Assembly (NCBI GenBank): GCA_018067055.1
Contig: JAGPVK010000228.1
Span: forward strand, 1 to 10,804
DNA: 10,804 nucleotides
Direction: 5' to 3'
DNA from: Sphingomonadales bacterium
Lineage (GTDB): Bacteria; Pseudomonadota; Alphaproteobacteria; Sphingomonadales; Sphingomonadaceae
How positions within the stretch are numbered: the stretch's first letter is position 1; each line of letters opens with the position of its first letter. The position numbers and the translations under genes are program-made. The notes under the pieces were generated by a model. It saw only the letters and a program-made list of their open reading frames with translations. It did not search any database and had not been told where the DNA came from. Shown one piece after another: positions 1 to 6,475 of the stretch.

Positions 1-1
1 G

Positions 2-52
2 ATCCGTGACACGCTGCAGGCGGCCTACCAGCGCGCCGTTGAACTGCGGTAG
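2..52 (+). CDS. C-terminal end of an unidentified protein (partial)
   Basis: Frame 2 reads IRDTLQAAYQRAVELR and then TAG at 50-52. The codons are GC-rich at the third position (CTG, GCC, GTT, CGG), like the confirmed genes in this window, so this is probably the genuine 3' end of a gene that starts outside the window. Sixteen residues of what looks like an amphipathic helix are too few to name a family. No terminator hairpin is visible just downstream. An alternative frame (3 to 163) is also open, but it gives a less protein-like translation. Confidence 0.5.
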   Translation: MRDTLQAAYQRAVELR

Positions 53-364
53 GAGCAGCAAGCCCCAAGAAATTCCGGGCGCAATGGCGCATGTCTGTGG
101 GATGTATTGCATCGCATCTATCATTTCCCGATCACGGATCTGGAAAATGCCGCCGTTGCGGTAGGTTTAACCTATGGCGACTAGGTTGATGATACCGCCG
201 TATGGCCGTTGCTCCAACAGCTTGGAGCCAGCGGAATGACACTCGACAGCTGGCAATATGGCAAAGAAGCCGAAGCCAAATCCACGATTCACGGCGATGG
301 ATCTATCATAATCGGATTGGCTTTTGACCCCGAAGGTTTGGGGCATTTTATACCACCGCAATAA
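53..364 (+). pseudogene. Possible decayed reading frame with an internal TAG stop
   Basis: This stretch of about 310 bp lacks an intact gene. In frame 2 it is open from 53 to 181, stopped by TAG at 182-184, and open again from 185 to a TAA at 362-364. Both halves translate to normal-looking protein, for example HRIYHFPITDLENAAVAVGL before the stop and VWPLLQQLGASGMTLDSWQY after it. A single base change in the TAG would join them. No ATG or GTG occurs in frame before the stop; a later ATG at 236, with GGAG eight bases upstream, could start a 42-residue peptide. The frame ends 8 bp before the convergent PepSY-like gene. I do not recognise the family. It could instead be non-coding DNA that is open by chance, so the call is tentative. 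Confidence 0.35.
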
Positions 365-372
365 ATCCCGCT

Positions 373-699
373 TTAATTGGCGAAACCGGGTGCCCGATAG
401 ATTTCGCTGCCGCGCCGGTAAACGACCAGCTTCTGCAGCGTGACCGGGTGGAAAAAGGCCTCGATCGCCTGCCCGCTCTCGGTGCGGGCATATACCTCGT
501 AACAATCACCCTCGACTTGCACCTTGAGCAGTTCCCAGCCCTCCATCCAGGCTTTTTTCTTCAACTTCGAGACCGGTTTCCAATTCTTGCTGGGCCCTGA
601 TTTGCACTTTACGTCGCCGTCCGCGTAAGCCGGTTGCGCCAGCGTCAACACGGCCGTGGCGGCGATCGCGGCCAGATATTTCCGGGATATTCTATTCAT
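373..699 (-). CDS. Small secreted PepSY-like protein
   Basis: A 108-residue protein, last gene of the iron operon. Residues 1-26 form a signal peptide (basic MNRISRK, a hydrophobic core, cleavage near AYA|DGD), so it is probably periplasmic. The mature part has the PepSY_2-like pattern: a GWELLKVQVEGDCYEVYA strand region, then a GQAIEAFFHPVTLQ hairpin. Two cysteines (C32 and C66) could form a disulphide. PepSY-like domains often accompany membrane redox or iron-reductase proteins; a specific activity cannot be assigned. The ATG at 697-699 overlaps the stop of the preceding ferric-reductase-like gene as ATGA, which fixes this start over an upstream in-frame ATG at 871-873 that would lie deep inside that gene. 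The overlap implies translational coupling and a shared role, perhaps in handling electrons or iron in the periplasm. Confidence 0.82.
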   Translation of the reverse strand: MNRISRKYLAAIAATAVLTLAQPAYADGDVKCKSGPSKNWKPVSKLKKKAWMEGWELLKVQVEGDCYEVYARTESGQAIEAFFHPVTLQKLVVYRRGSEIYRAPGFAN

Positions 700-1286
700 G
701 CCATACTCCGTTGTGTTCGTTGCCGCCGACTGCGGCCCACTGAGCGCAAAACCCACGCCAGTGCCAGAGGTGCCAGATGGATCAGTGCTGGCTGCCAAGC
801 CCAGTCGAGCAGAATCCAGTGACCCAGCCCGATGATCAGCACCAGATATACCAGGCGCTGAACCATCTTCCAATTCCGCCCAAGCTTGCGCATGGCATAG
901 TTGAAGCTGATCGCAGCAGGCGGAATCATCAGCGCGAACGCCAACCAGCCGGTCCAGATACCGGGCAGGCCCAGTTCATCCACCATCGCCGCAATGCTGT
1001 TCATGTCGAGAATGTAGAACAGCAGATGCAGCAGGGCATAACCGAAGGCTGCAACGCCAAGATTGCGGCGGATCGCCAGCCAGATCCGGAAAAAACGGTT
1101 CAGGCCAAAAAATTCGGATAACGGCCCGGGCAGCATCGCAAGGATCATCAGCCGGATCGACGTTTCCCCGCTAGGGTGCAGCAGATCCATTGCCAACACA
1201 TCGTCTTGCGAGAGGCTCCACAGCATCCACAGGCCGGGAGCGGCCAGCATGATCCACAACAGGCTCCTTCCAGCAAGACGCTTCAT
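696..1286 (-). CDS. Ferric-reductase-like haem membrane protein (MsrQ-like fold)
   Basis: A 196-residue integral membrane protein with about six hydrophobic segments: roughly 8-27, 44-60, 75-95, 108-128, 142-160 and 166-182. It matches the ferric-reductase-like transmembrane family that includes MsrQ, shown by RRNLGVAAFGYALLHLLFYI (H87) and the RKLGRNWKMVQRLVYL...GHW block (H156). In that family histidines bind b-type haem and carry electrons across the inner membrane. The usual LH in the WxxLHxxVY motif is VQ here (Q143), so one expected haem ligand is absent; H170 is a further histidine in the last segment. No msrP neighbour is present, so the iron-operon setting favours ferric or siderophore-iron reduction over methionine sulfoxide repair. 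Its ATG overlaps the piuC stop as ATGA and its TGA overlaps the next ATG, so it is tightly coupled on both sides. Confidence 0.8.
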   Translation of the reverse strand: MKRLAGRSLLWIMLAAPGLWMLWSLSQDDVLAMDLLHPSGETSIRLMILAMLPGPLSEFFGLNRFFRIWLAIRRNLGVAAFGYALLHLLFYILDMNSIAAMVDELGLPGIWTGWLAFALMIPPAAISFNYAMRKLGRNWKMVQRLVYLVLIIGLGHWILLDWAWQPALIHLAPLALAWVLRSVGRSRRQRTQRSMA

Positions 1287-1966
1287 ACCGTGGCCCAGCG
1301 CCGCAACATATTGTGATAAACGTGGATCAGCCGGTCGATATCGGGATCATCATGCGGCCGGTCCGGTGCGAGCGACTGGATCGACTGGTCCAGATCGAAC
1401 AGCATTTCCCGCGCCGAGGCATCCGCCACCGCGCTTTGCATCCAGGTGATTGCACAAATCCGCTTGCCGCGTGTTACCGGGGTGACCTGATGCAGGCTGG
1501 ATGAAGGATAGAGGATCATGTCGCCAGCGGCGAGCTTTACCGGTTGCGCGCCGTAATGCTCCTCGATCACCAACTCGCCGCCATCATATTCATCCGGCTC
1601 GGACAGGAACAGCGTTGCCGAAAGATCGCTGCGGATGGTCATGTTCGCTTCGGGAAGGCGCATCAGAGCAGCATCACTATGCGTGCCGTAATGGCCGCCG
1701 TCCTGATAGAGGTTGAAGATCGGTGGCCAGATCTTTTCTGCCAGCGAGGCCGAAACAAATAGCGGATCATTGCCCAGTTTGCGCAAGATGATATTGCCGA
1801 GTTCGACTGCAAGCGCATCCTGCCGGCCAAGCTGCAAATTCTGCTTCACCTTGATCGAACGCGTACCTGCCGAGGCCGCGCCATCCGTCCATTCCGCCGT
1901 TTCCAGCTTCTGGCGGAAGCTCCGGACCTGTTCGTCATCCAGAATATTTTCGATGATTGTGAGCAT
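1283..1966 (-). CDS. piuC: PiuC/YbiX-family Fe(II)/2-oxoglutarate-dependent dioxygenase
   Basis: A 227-residue protein of the usual length for the PiuC/YbiX PKHD-type hydroxylase family. The double-stranded beta-helix iron site is visible: H96-x-D98 in GGHYGTHSDAALM, distal H159 in YPSSSLHQVTPV, and the 2-oxoglutarate-binding arginine in RGKRICAITW (R169). Other family hallmarks are DEYDGGELVIEE and the WMQS stretch. The family is encoded next to the Fiu/PiuA receptors in Escherichia coli (fiu-ybiX) and Pseudomonas (piuA-piuC), as here, and is thought to act on imported siderophore or its iron complex; the true substrate is not established. It is cytoplasmic, with no signal peptide. It follows the receptor gene by 64 bp containing a hairpin. 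The ATG at 1964-1966 has no strong Shine-Dalgarno sequence, so translation may be modest. The stop overlaps the next start (ATGA). Confidence 0.95.
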   Translation of the reverse strand: MLTIIENILDDEQVRSFRQKLETAEWTDGAASAGTRSIKVKQNLQLGRQDALAVELGNIILRKLGNDPLFVSASLAEKIWPPIFNLYQDGGHYGTHSDAALMRLPEANMTIRSDLSATLFLSEPDEYDGGELVIEEHYGAQPVKLAAGDMILYPSSSLHQVTPVTRGKRICAITWMQSAVADASAREMLFDLDQSIQSLAPDRPHDDPDIDRLIHVYHNMLRRWATV

Positions 1967-1990
1967 ATGTCTAGCCGTCGGTTGGATTGG

Positions 1991-2024
1991 AAAGGGAGAG
2001 CGGCGAATCGTCGCCCTCCCCTTT
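1991..2024 (-). terminator. Imperfect intercistronic hairpin between receptor and piuC
   Basis: In plus-strand terms GGCGA (2002-2006) pairs with TCGCC (2011-2015) around an ATCG loop. The stem extends through GGGAG (1994-1998) with CTCCC (2016-2020) after a 3-nt bulge, and through AAA (1991-1993) with TTT (2022-2024). On the minus strand, the sense of the operon, the stem is followed by only a short, interrupted U run, so it is more likely a weak terminator or a 3' stabilising hairpin for the receptor message than a full stop. The T5 run on the plus strand would favour plus-strand termination, but no plus-strand gene needs one here. Confidence 0.45.
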
Positions 2025-2030
2025 TTCGTA

Positions 2031-4394
2031 TCAGAAACGCCCGGTCAGCGTTAGCGTTGCGCGGCGCTCATCACCCTTGTACAGGAAGTGACCGCTGCGA
2101 TAACCGGCAAGATAATAATCCTCGTTGCTGACATTGGTCAGGTTGACCCGCGCAGCAAGATTCTCATTCACCTTGTAGCTGGCGAAAGCATCAAAGGTCC
2201 AGTAATCCGGAATCCGGTAGGTGTAGACTTCAAGCACGCTGTCATAGCCCGCCGCATCATCGGGCTGGCCGGTGAACATCTGGCCCTTGTAGGTGGCGGT
2301 GCCGCCAAAGGCAAAAGCCTCGGTCGCCTGATAGCGCAACTGGGCTGTCGCTTGCGTGTTGGAGAAATTGCTCAAGCGGCGGCCGATTTTGTCGGCGTTG
2401 TTTGAACCGGTGATTTCGGAGTCCATGAAGGTAACCGATGCCTGGCCAGAGAGTTTCGGCGTGATATTGCCAACCAGCCCCAGTTCGATACCGCGCACCC
2501 GGTTTTCGCCGGTATTCAGACTGCCGCCCGCTTCATAGCCGGTGCCAGCGGATTCAAACACATCACTTTTGGTGATCTGAAAAGCCGCAGCCGTCAACAG
2601 CAGTCGGTCGTCGAACAAATCGGCTTTCACGCCCAATTCGTAGCTGGTCGAACCTTCCGGCCGGCCGTCACCAATATCGGTACCATCATCAACGCAGATA
2701 CCGCCATAACCACAATTGCCGCCCAGGTCGGATTCCCCACCATTTATATTCTTGGCAGAACCCCAGTTGAAATAGACATAGACTTCTTCCAACGGCTTGA
2801 TGCCGATGCCGGCATGACCGTTCCACAAGGTGTCCTTGTAGCGATAGTCTGTCACGGTACCGCGGCTGTCGACCGTGTTGCTGTAATTGAACGCATCGAC
2901 ACGAACGCCGCCATGAATGGAAAGCCAGGGATTGATGTCGACCGTGTCCATCAGATAAACGGATAATGTCTCCACCTTCCACGCGCTATCAATCGAACCG
3001 AAAGCAATATCCCGCTGCAAAATATTGTGAATGTCGATGACGTTCACATTGCGGTTTTCGTCGGTGATACAATAAGCCGGGCTTGGCCCGCCGCGACCGT
3101 CCGCGATACAATTGGTCGCACCATTTGTCGTCAGATCGTAGGTGCCATTTTTCACTTTGAGGTTCGAATATTCGGTGCCAGCGACGATATTATGGCCGAT
3201 GGAGCCGGTATCAAATTCGCCCAGAATATTGAACTGGTTGACGAAATATTCGACTTCCTGATTGCCCTGATGGCTGCTCAGCGTGACCGGTGCGAACGTG
3301 TTGGCAGCGGGATCATAGGCACCGCCTCGCAGGCCGGTCAGAACATAGCCGTTCGAAGTTTCGCCATAGCGGGTAGAATTGACGATGGTGAAGCCGTCGA
3401 ATGGAGTGATGAAGATACGCCCGGTGAATGTATCAACATTGGTGTTGAGAAAATCTTCAGCCTGCGTGTAATTCGGTACATCATCCCAGGGACCATAGAC
3501 CGTAACATCGCCGGGGCCCGTACCGGTTGGACGCGGCACATAGCTGCCCAGATCCGGCGTATCATCAGCTTCCAGATGGTAATAATCGAGCAAGATCCGG
3601 ACTGTGTCATTCAGCTTGAAACTGCCGGAAATCGCTGCGCCAATGCGTTCACGGTCCGAGAAATTGCGGTTCGGCGCTTCGTCATAGCCGTAGAGCAGAT
3701 TGGCGCGCAGCGCGATATCATCGCTCAGCGCCCAGTTGCTGTCGAGCGTGACCCGATAATAATCATCGGTGCCGATCCCCGCATCGATCCGGTTGAAATT
3801 ATAGTCGGTGCTGGCCTGTTTGGTGATCGAGTTGACCGCGCCGCCGGTGGAACCCCGACCGGCAAAGGAGGAGCTCGGGCCCTTGGTGATTTCAATCTGT
3901 TCGACGGCAAAGGTTTCACGCGTTGTCATGCCGGGATCACGAAGACCGTCGACAAACACATCGCTGCGCGCTTCATGGCCGCGAATGATATAGCGGTCGC
4001 CAAAAGCATTGCCGTTTTCGCCGGTGCCAACGGTGACGCCGGGCTGGTTATCCAGGACGTCCCGCAAATTGGTTGCGCCTTGCTCTTCGAGCTGGGTTTC
4101 GGTGAGGACCGTGATCGTCGCTGGCGTTTCCGACAGCGGTTTCACCCGGCGGAGGTCTCCGGACACCCGGGCCTTATAGGGCGCTCCCTTTTGCGTGTAA
4201 GGATTCACATCCGCTGCATTATCTTCGATCTGCAAGGTTTCCAGCTCAACTTCATCCGGCTCCGCATCCTGGGCAAAAACCGGGGTCGTGGCCAAAGCCG
4301 TGGTCATACCCAGAGCGACAAAGGCGCCGCGCTTACCCAGGCTGGAAAAGCGCAAGCTGGCTGGCTTCGATATATGCGACCTGTTTTTATTCAT
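2031..4394 (-). CDS. fiu: TonB-dependent catecholate-siderophore receptor, Fiu/PiuA family
   Basis: A 787-residue outer-membrane receptor. Residues 1-41 look like a long signal peptide cleaved near VFA|QDA. A probable TonB box (ELETLQI, about 50-56) precedes the plug domain (about 85-195), which contains QGATNLRDVLDNQPGV, YIIRGHEARSDVFVDGLRD and EQIEITKGPSSSFAGRGSTG. The beta-barrel fills the rest and ends in the typical terminal aromatic (TLTLTGRF). The plug sequence, the TGSIGHNI segment and the adjacent piuC point to the Fiu/PiuA branch, which takes up ferric catecholates; exact ligand choice cannot be read from sequence. Two cysteine pairs (about 429/442 and 561/567) lie in probable extracellular loops. 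The start is the ATG at 4392-4394, because AAGGA sits 8 bases upstream; the in-frame TTG at 4415 would place that site inside the gene. The tonB stop ends 17 bp before this ATG. Confidence 0.93.
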   Translation of the reverse strand: MNKNRSHISKPASLRFSSLGKRGAFVALGMTTALATTPVFAQDAEPDEVELETLQIEDNAADVNPYTQKGAPYKARVSGDLRRVKPLSETPATITVLTETQLEEQGATNLRDVLDNQPGVTVGTGENGNAFGDRYIIRGHEARSDVFVDGLRDPGMTTRETFAVEQIEITKGPSSSFAGRGSTGGAVNSITKQASTDYNFNRIDAGIGTDDYYRVTLDSNWALSDDIALRANLLYGYDEAPNRNFSDRERIGAAISGSFKLNDTVRILLDYYHLEADDTPDLGSYVPRPTGTGPGDVTVYGPWDDVPNYTQAEDFLNTNVDTFTGRIFITPFDGFTIVNSTRYGETSNGYVLTGLRGGAYDPAANTFAPVTLSSHQGNQEVEYFVNQFNILGEFDTGSIGHNIVAGTEYSNLKVKNGTYDLTTNGATNCIADGRGGPSPAYCITDENRNVNVIDIHNILQRDIAFGSIDSAWKVETLSVYLMDTVDINPWLSIHGGVRVDAFNYSNTVDSRGTVTDYRYKDTLWNGHAGIGIKPLEEVYVYFNWGSAKNINGGESDLGGNCGYGGICVDDGTDIGDGRPEGSTSYELGVKADLFDDRLLLTAAAFQITKSDVFESAGTGYEAGGSLNTGENRVRGIELGLVGNITPKLSGQASVTFMDSEITGSNNADKIGRRLSNFSNTQATAQLRYQATEAFAFGGTATYKGQMFTGQPDDAAGYDSVLEVYTYRIPDYWTFDAFASYKVNENLAARVNLTNVSNEDYYLAGYRSGHFLYKGDERRATLTLTGRF

Positions 4395-4402
4395 CGTGAA
4401 TT

Positions 4403-4407
4403 TCCTT
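4403..4407 (-). promoter_or_regulatory. Ribosome-binding site deciding the receptor start
   Basis: The minus strand reads AAGGA followed by an 8-base spacer to the ATG at 4392-4394. It rules in that ATG over the in-frame TTG seven codons upstream, which overlaps the tonB stop codon and has no comparable site. It is one of the clearest ribosome sites in the operon, consistent with strong receptor production. Confidence 0.75.
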
Positions 4408-4411
4408 TTTT

Positions 4412-5158
4412 TCAACGAGTTCTGAGGGAATAATCAATGGGAAGTGAGATTGTGACTTTGTCCTGCGCCATCGATGCGGGCATGGCCGGCAGTGGCGCGA
4501 CGCGCTGCATCAGCGCCAACGTGGCTTGATCCAGAATCGCGTGACCGCTGGAACCCGTGATCGAGACATTGGAGATATTGCCGGTGCGATCGACGGTGAA
4601 GCGGACTTTGACCACGCCTTGTTCGCGGGCCTTGCGCGCTTCCGTCGGATATTTTTTCCGCTGGTTCAGATGCGCGCTGACCATCGCATAATAGTTTGCC
4701 TGTTCCTTTTTCGCCTTGGGGCTGTTGCCGGCGCTATTGCTGGAAACAGCACTTGCCGCTGCGGTAGGAGCCAGCGCTGTCCTGGCCGGAGAAGGCGCCG
4801 CGACCGGAGTGGGACTGGCCTGAGCCGACGGCGTAGCTAGTGAAGGCGCTCGCTTCGACTCAGGAGGCAGCAGGATCGCATCATCCGGCAGGGGTGCCCG
4901 GACGGTTGGCACCTCAAATGGCACGGCCTGTTGCGGCGGAATATATTCCGGCTGCGATGCGGGCACAGGCTCAGACATGGCCTCGCTCGCAATCGCAGGG
5001 GGAAGCTCCACCAGGACCACCGGTTCAGGGATGGGAGGTTCATATGGAGACTTCCATGCCATGGCAGCCAGGCCCAGCAGGGCATGCGCCGCCACAGCAA
5101 TGACTGCAGCGAAAACCCAGCGACGTTTTTCGTCCAAGCTGAGCATGGCGTCGCTCAT
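4412..5158 (-). CDS. tonB: TonB energy transducer
   Basis: A 248-residue TonB-family protein. A short cytoplasmic N terminus is followed by one membrane anchor (about 14-35, VFAAVIAVAAHALLGLAAMA) that carries the histidine typical of TonB anchors (H25). Residues 38-130 are a Pro/Ala-rich, glutamate-containing periplasm-spanning linker. The C-terminal domain (about 160-245) has YPTEARKAREQGVVKVRFTV, SITGSSGHAILDQA and APLPAMPASM, hallmarks of the TonB_C fold that grips the TonB box. It should transmit proton-motive-force energy from ExbB-ExbD to the adjacent receptor. The ATG overlaps the exbD stop (ATGA) and its own TGA lies just before the receptor gene, so this transducer is probably dedicated to that receptor. 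The serine four residues before the anchor histidine in E. coli TonB is alanine here. Confidence 0.95.
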   Translation of the reverse strand: MSDAMLSLDEKRRWVFAAVIAVAAHALLGLAAMAWKSPYEPPIPEPVVLVELPPAIASEAMSEPVPASQPEYIPPQQAVPFEVPTVRAPLPDDAILLPPESKRAPSLATPSAQASPTPVAAPSPARTALAPTAAASAVSSNSAGNSPKAKKEQANYYAMVSAHLNQRKKYPTEARKAREQGVVKVRFTVDRTGNISNVSITGSSGHAILDQATLALMQRVAPLPAMPASMAQDKVTISLPIDYSLRTR

Positions 5159-5580
5159 TTTCCCGATCCGGATTCCGCGCCAACCAAAGCGACGTGCAGA
5201 TAGCCGGCAGAGCGCAGCGCATTCATCGCGCCCATGATCGTGTCATAAGTGATGGTCTTGTCGGCACGCAAAAAGATGCGCTGCTCCCGGTCAGACTTGG
5301 TAGCGGTTTCGATCGCCGATCCAAGACCGGCCTTTGCAACCGGGGTTTCGTTGACCAGAATTTCGCCGTCGGCCTGGATCGAGAGGAAGACCGGCTTGTC
5401 CGGTTTCGGTGCAGCAGCTGCCGTGGAAACGGGAAGATCCACCTTCACGTCCACCGTCGCCAGTGGCGCCGCGACCATGAATATGATCAGCAACACCAGC
5501 ATTACGTCGATGAACGGCGTGACGTTGATCTCGTGATTGACGGGAAGCGCATCGCTATTATCGGAAAGCCGGATCGACAT
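5155..5580 (-). CDS. exbD: ExbD proton-channel subunit
   Basis: A 141-residue ExbD/TolR-family protein of normal length. The single membrane helix (about 22-43) opens with NVTPFIDVMLVLLIIFMVAA and carries the essential aspartate at position 25, the same number as in E. coli ExbD. The periplasmic domain (about 60-140) has the family pattern KPVFLSIQADGEILVNETPV and RADKTITYDTIMGAMNALRSAGY. It forms the proton channel of the inner-membrane motor with ExbB and drives TonB. A Shine-Dalgarno AAAGG lies 8 bases before the ATG, inside the 3' end of exbB; only 4 bp separate the two genes. Its TGA overlaps the tonB ATG. Confidence 0.95.
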   Translation of the reverse strand: MSIRLSDNSDALPVNHEINVTPFIDVMLVLLIIFMVAAPLATVDVKVDLPVSTAAAAPKPDKPVFLSIQADGEILVNETPVAKAGLGSAIETATKSDREQRIFLRADKTITYDTIMGAMNALRSAGYLHVALVGAESGSGK

Positions 5581-5584
5581 CGTC

Positions 5585-6397
5585 TCAACCTTTCTCGACG
5601 GTCACGGTGCCACGGCTGAGATCCCGGGATACCAGCCGCAAAATGGCGGCAGCGGTATCGGAAACCAACGCGCGATAGGCAGAAATCTGGCGCGAGAAAT
5701 GGTTGTACATGACGACCGCGGGAATAGCGGCGACGAGTCCCAGCGCAGTGGCCAGCAAGGCCTCGGCGATGCCCGGCGCGACAACCGCCAGATTGGTTGT
5801 CTGCTTTTCGGCGATCCCGATGAAACTGTTCATGATGCCCCAGACCGTACCGAACAGCCCGACGAAAGGAGCGGTCGCGCCAATCGTCGCCAATATAGTG
5901 ACTCCACGGGTCATGTTGCGCGAGAGCGCCACTTCATAGCGTTCAAAGCGGGACACGATGCGTTCCTTGATCCCCTCGCGATCGTGCAGGGCATCGGTGG
6001 AGAGCGCGAGCTCGGCGGCAGCCTCTTTCACCAGCACCGTTTTGCCCAAAGCCGGATCGGAGTCGGCCTCGTCGAGAGACCGAAGGCTGGCAATGGCATA
6101 ATAAACGATCCGCTCGCCTGCCATCGCCTTGCGCAATTCCGAAAGCTTGGCGAGAAATATTGTCCAGCTGACCAGCGAGGCGATGATCAGGCCGATGATC
6201 ACGATCTTCACGATCCAGTCAGCCTGCGCGAACATGCCACCAACGCTCATCTCGACCGGTATCGTGGACAGGGGAGCCGCCGTGGCAGCTCCTGCCGTCG
6301 TCAGCAGCGCCGCGACGACGATAGAATTTAAAACATGCCTGCTATGTTTTTTGGCCACCATTGCCCCCTTGATCAGCATTTTGCGAATCGTTCGCAT
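5585..6397 (-). CDS. exbB: ExbB proton-channel subunit with N-terminal extension
   Basis: A MotA/TolQ/ExbB-family protein of up to 270 residues, first gene of the operon. The core begins near residue 50 (MSVGGMFAQADWIVKIVIIG), which resembles the start of E. coli ExbB. Helix 1 spans about 62-82; the signature LATIGATAPFVGLFGTVWGI lies at 169-188; the third helix, APGIAEALLATALGLVAAIP, contains E212. The preceding 49 residues look like a signal peptide (HVLNSIVVAALLTTAGAATA) plus a short linker, an extension known from some ExbB proteins outside the enterics. The start is uncertain: ATGs lie at 6397, 6379 and 6361, and a GTG at 6358. AAGGGGG sits only about 3 bases before the ATG at 6361 but 6 bases before the GTG. 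I give the longest form. A Fur-box-like site lies upstream. Confidence 0.92.
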   Translation of the reverse strand: MRTIRKMLIKGAMVAKKHSRHVLNSIVVAALLTTAGAATAAPLSTIPVEMSVGGMFAQADWIVKIVIIGLIIASLVSWTIFLAKLSELRKAMAGERIVYYAIASLRSLDEADSDPALGKTVLVKEAAAELALSTDALHDREGIKERIVSRFERYEVALSRNMTRGVTILATIGATAPFVGLFGTVWGIMNSFIGIAEKQTTNLAVVAPGIAEALLATALGLVAAIPAVVMYNHFSRQISAYRALVSDTAAAILRLVSRDLSRGTVTVEKG

Positions 6398-6432
6398 CTG
6401 AAAAAAGGCAATTACAGCTTCTTATTGCTATT

Positions 6433-6451
6433 GCAAGTGATTCTCATTATA
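6433..6451 (-). promoter_or_regulatory. Fur box overlapping the exbB promoter -10
   Basis: The minus strand reads TATAATGAGAATCACTTGC, which agrees with the 19-bp Fur consensus GATAATGATAATCATTATC at 14 of 19 positions by my alignment, including the TGAnAATCA core. Its first six bases form a perfect TATAAT hexamer (6446-6451). I could not find a convincing -35 element at the proper distance. The site lies 36 bp before the furthest-upstream exbB ATG, so bound Fur-Fe(II) would block transcription of the whole operon when iron is ample. Confidence 0.72.
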
Positions 6452-6475
6452 AATATTACAACGGTTGCCGAGGCG

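Noticed and set aside
4395..4415. TTG start for the receptor seven codons upstream
   Set aside because: The AAGGA ribosome site falls inside this extension at ideal distance from the ATG at 4392-4394, so the extension is probably untranslated.
3027..4433. Long 468-codon open frame on the plus strand opposite the receptor gene
   Set aside because: It is antisense to an unmistakable TonB-dependent receptor with plug and barrel motifs; its translation has no recognisable domain and such frames are usual opposite GC-biased genes.
5537..6331. 264-codon open frame on the plus strand opposite exbB
   Set aside because: It is very rich in Arg, Gly and Asp, has no domain pattern, and covers the diagnostic ExbB helices on the other strand.
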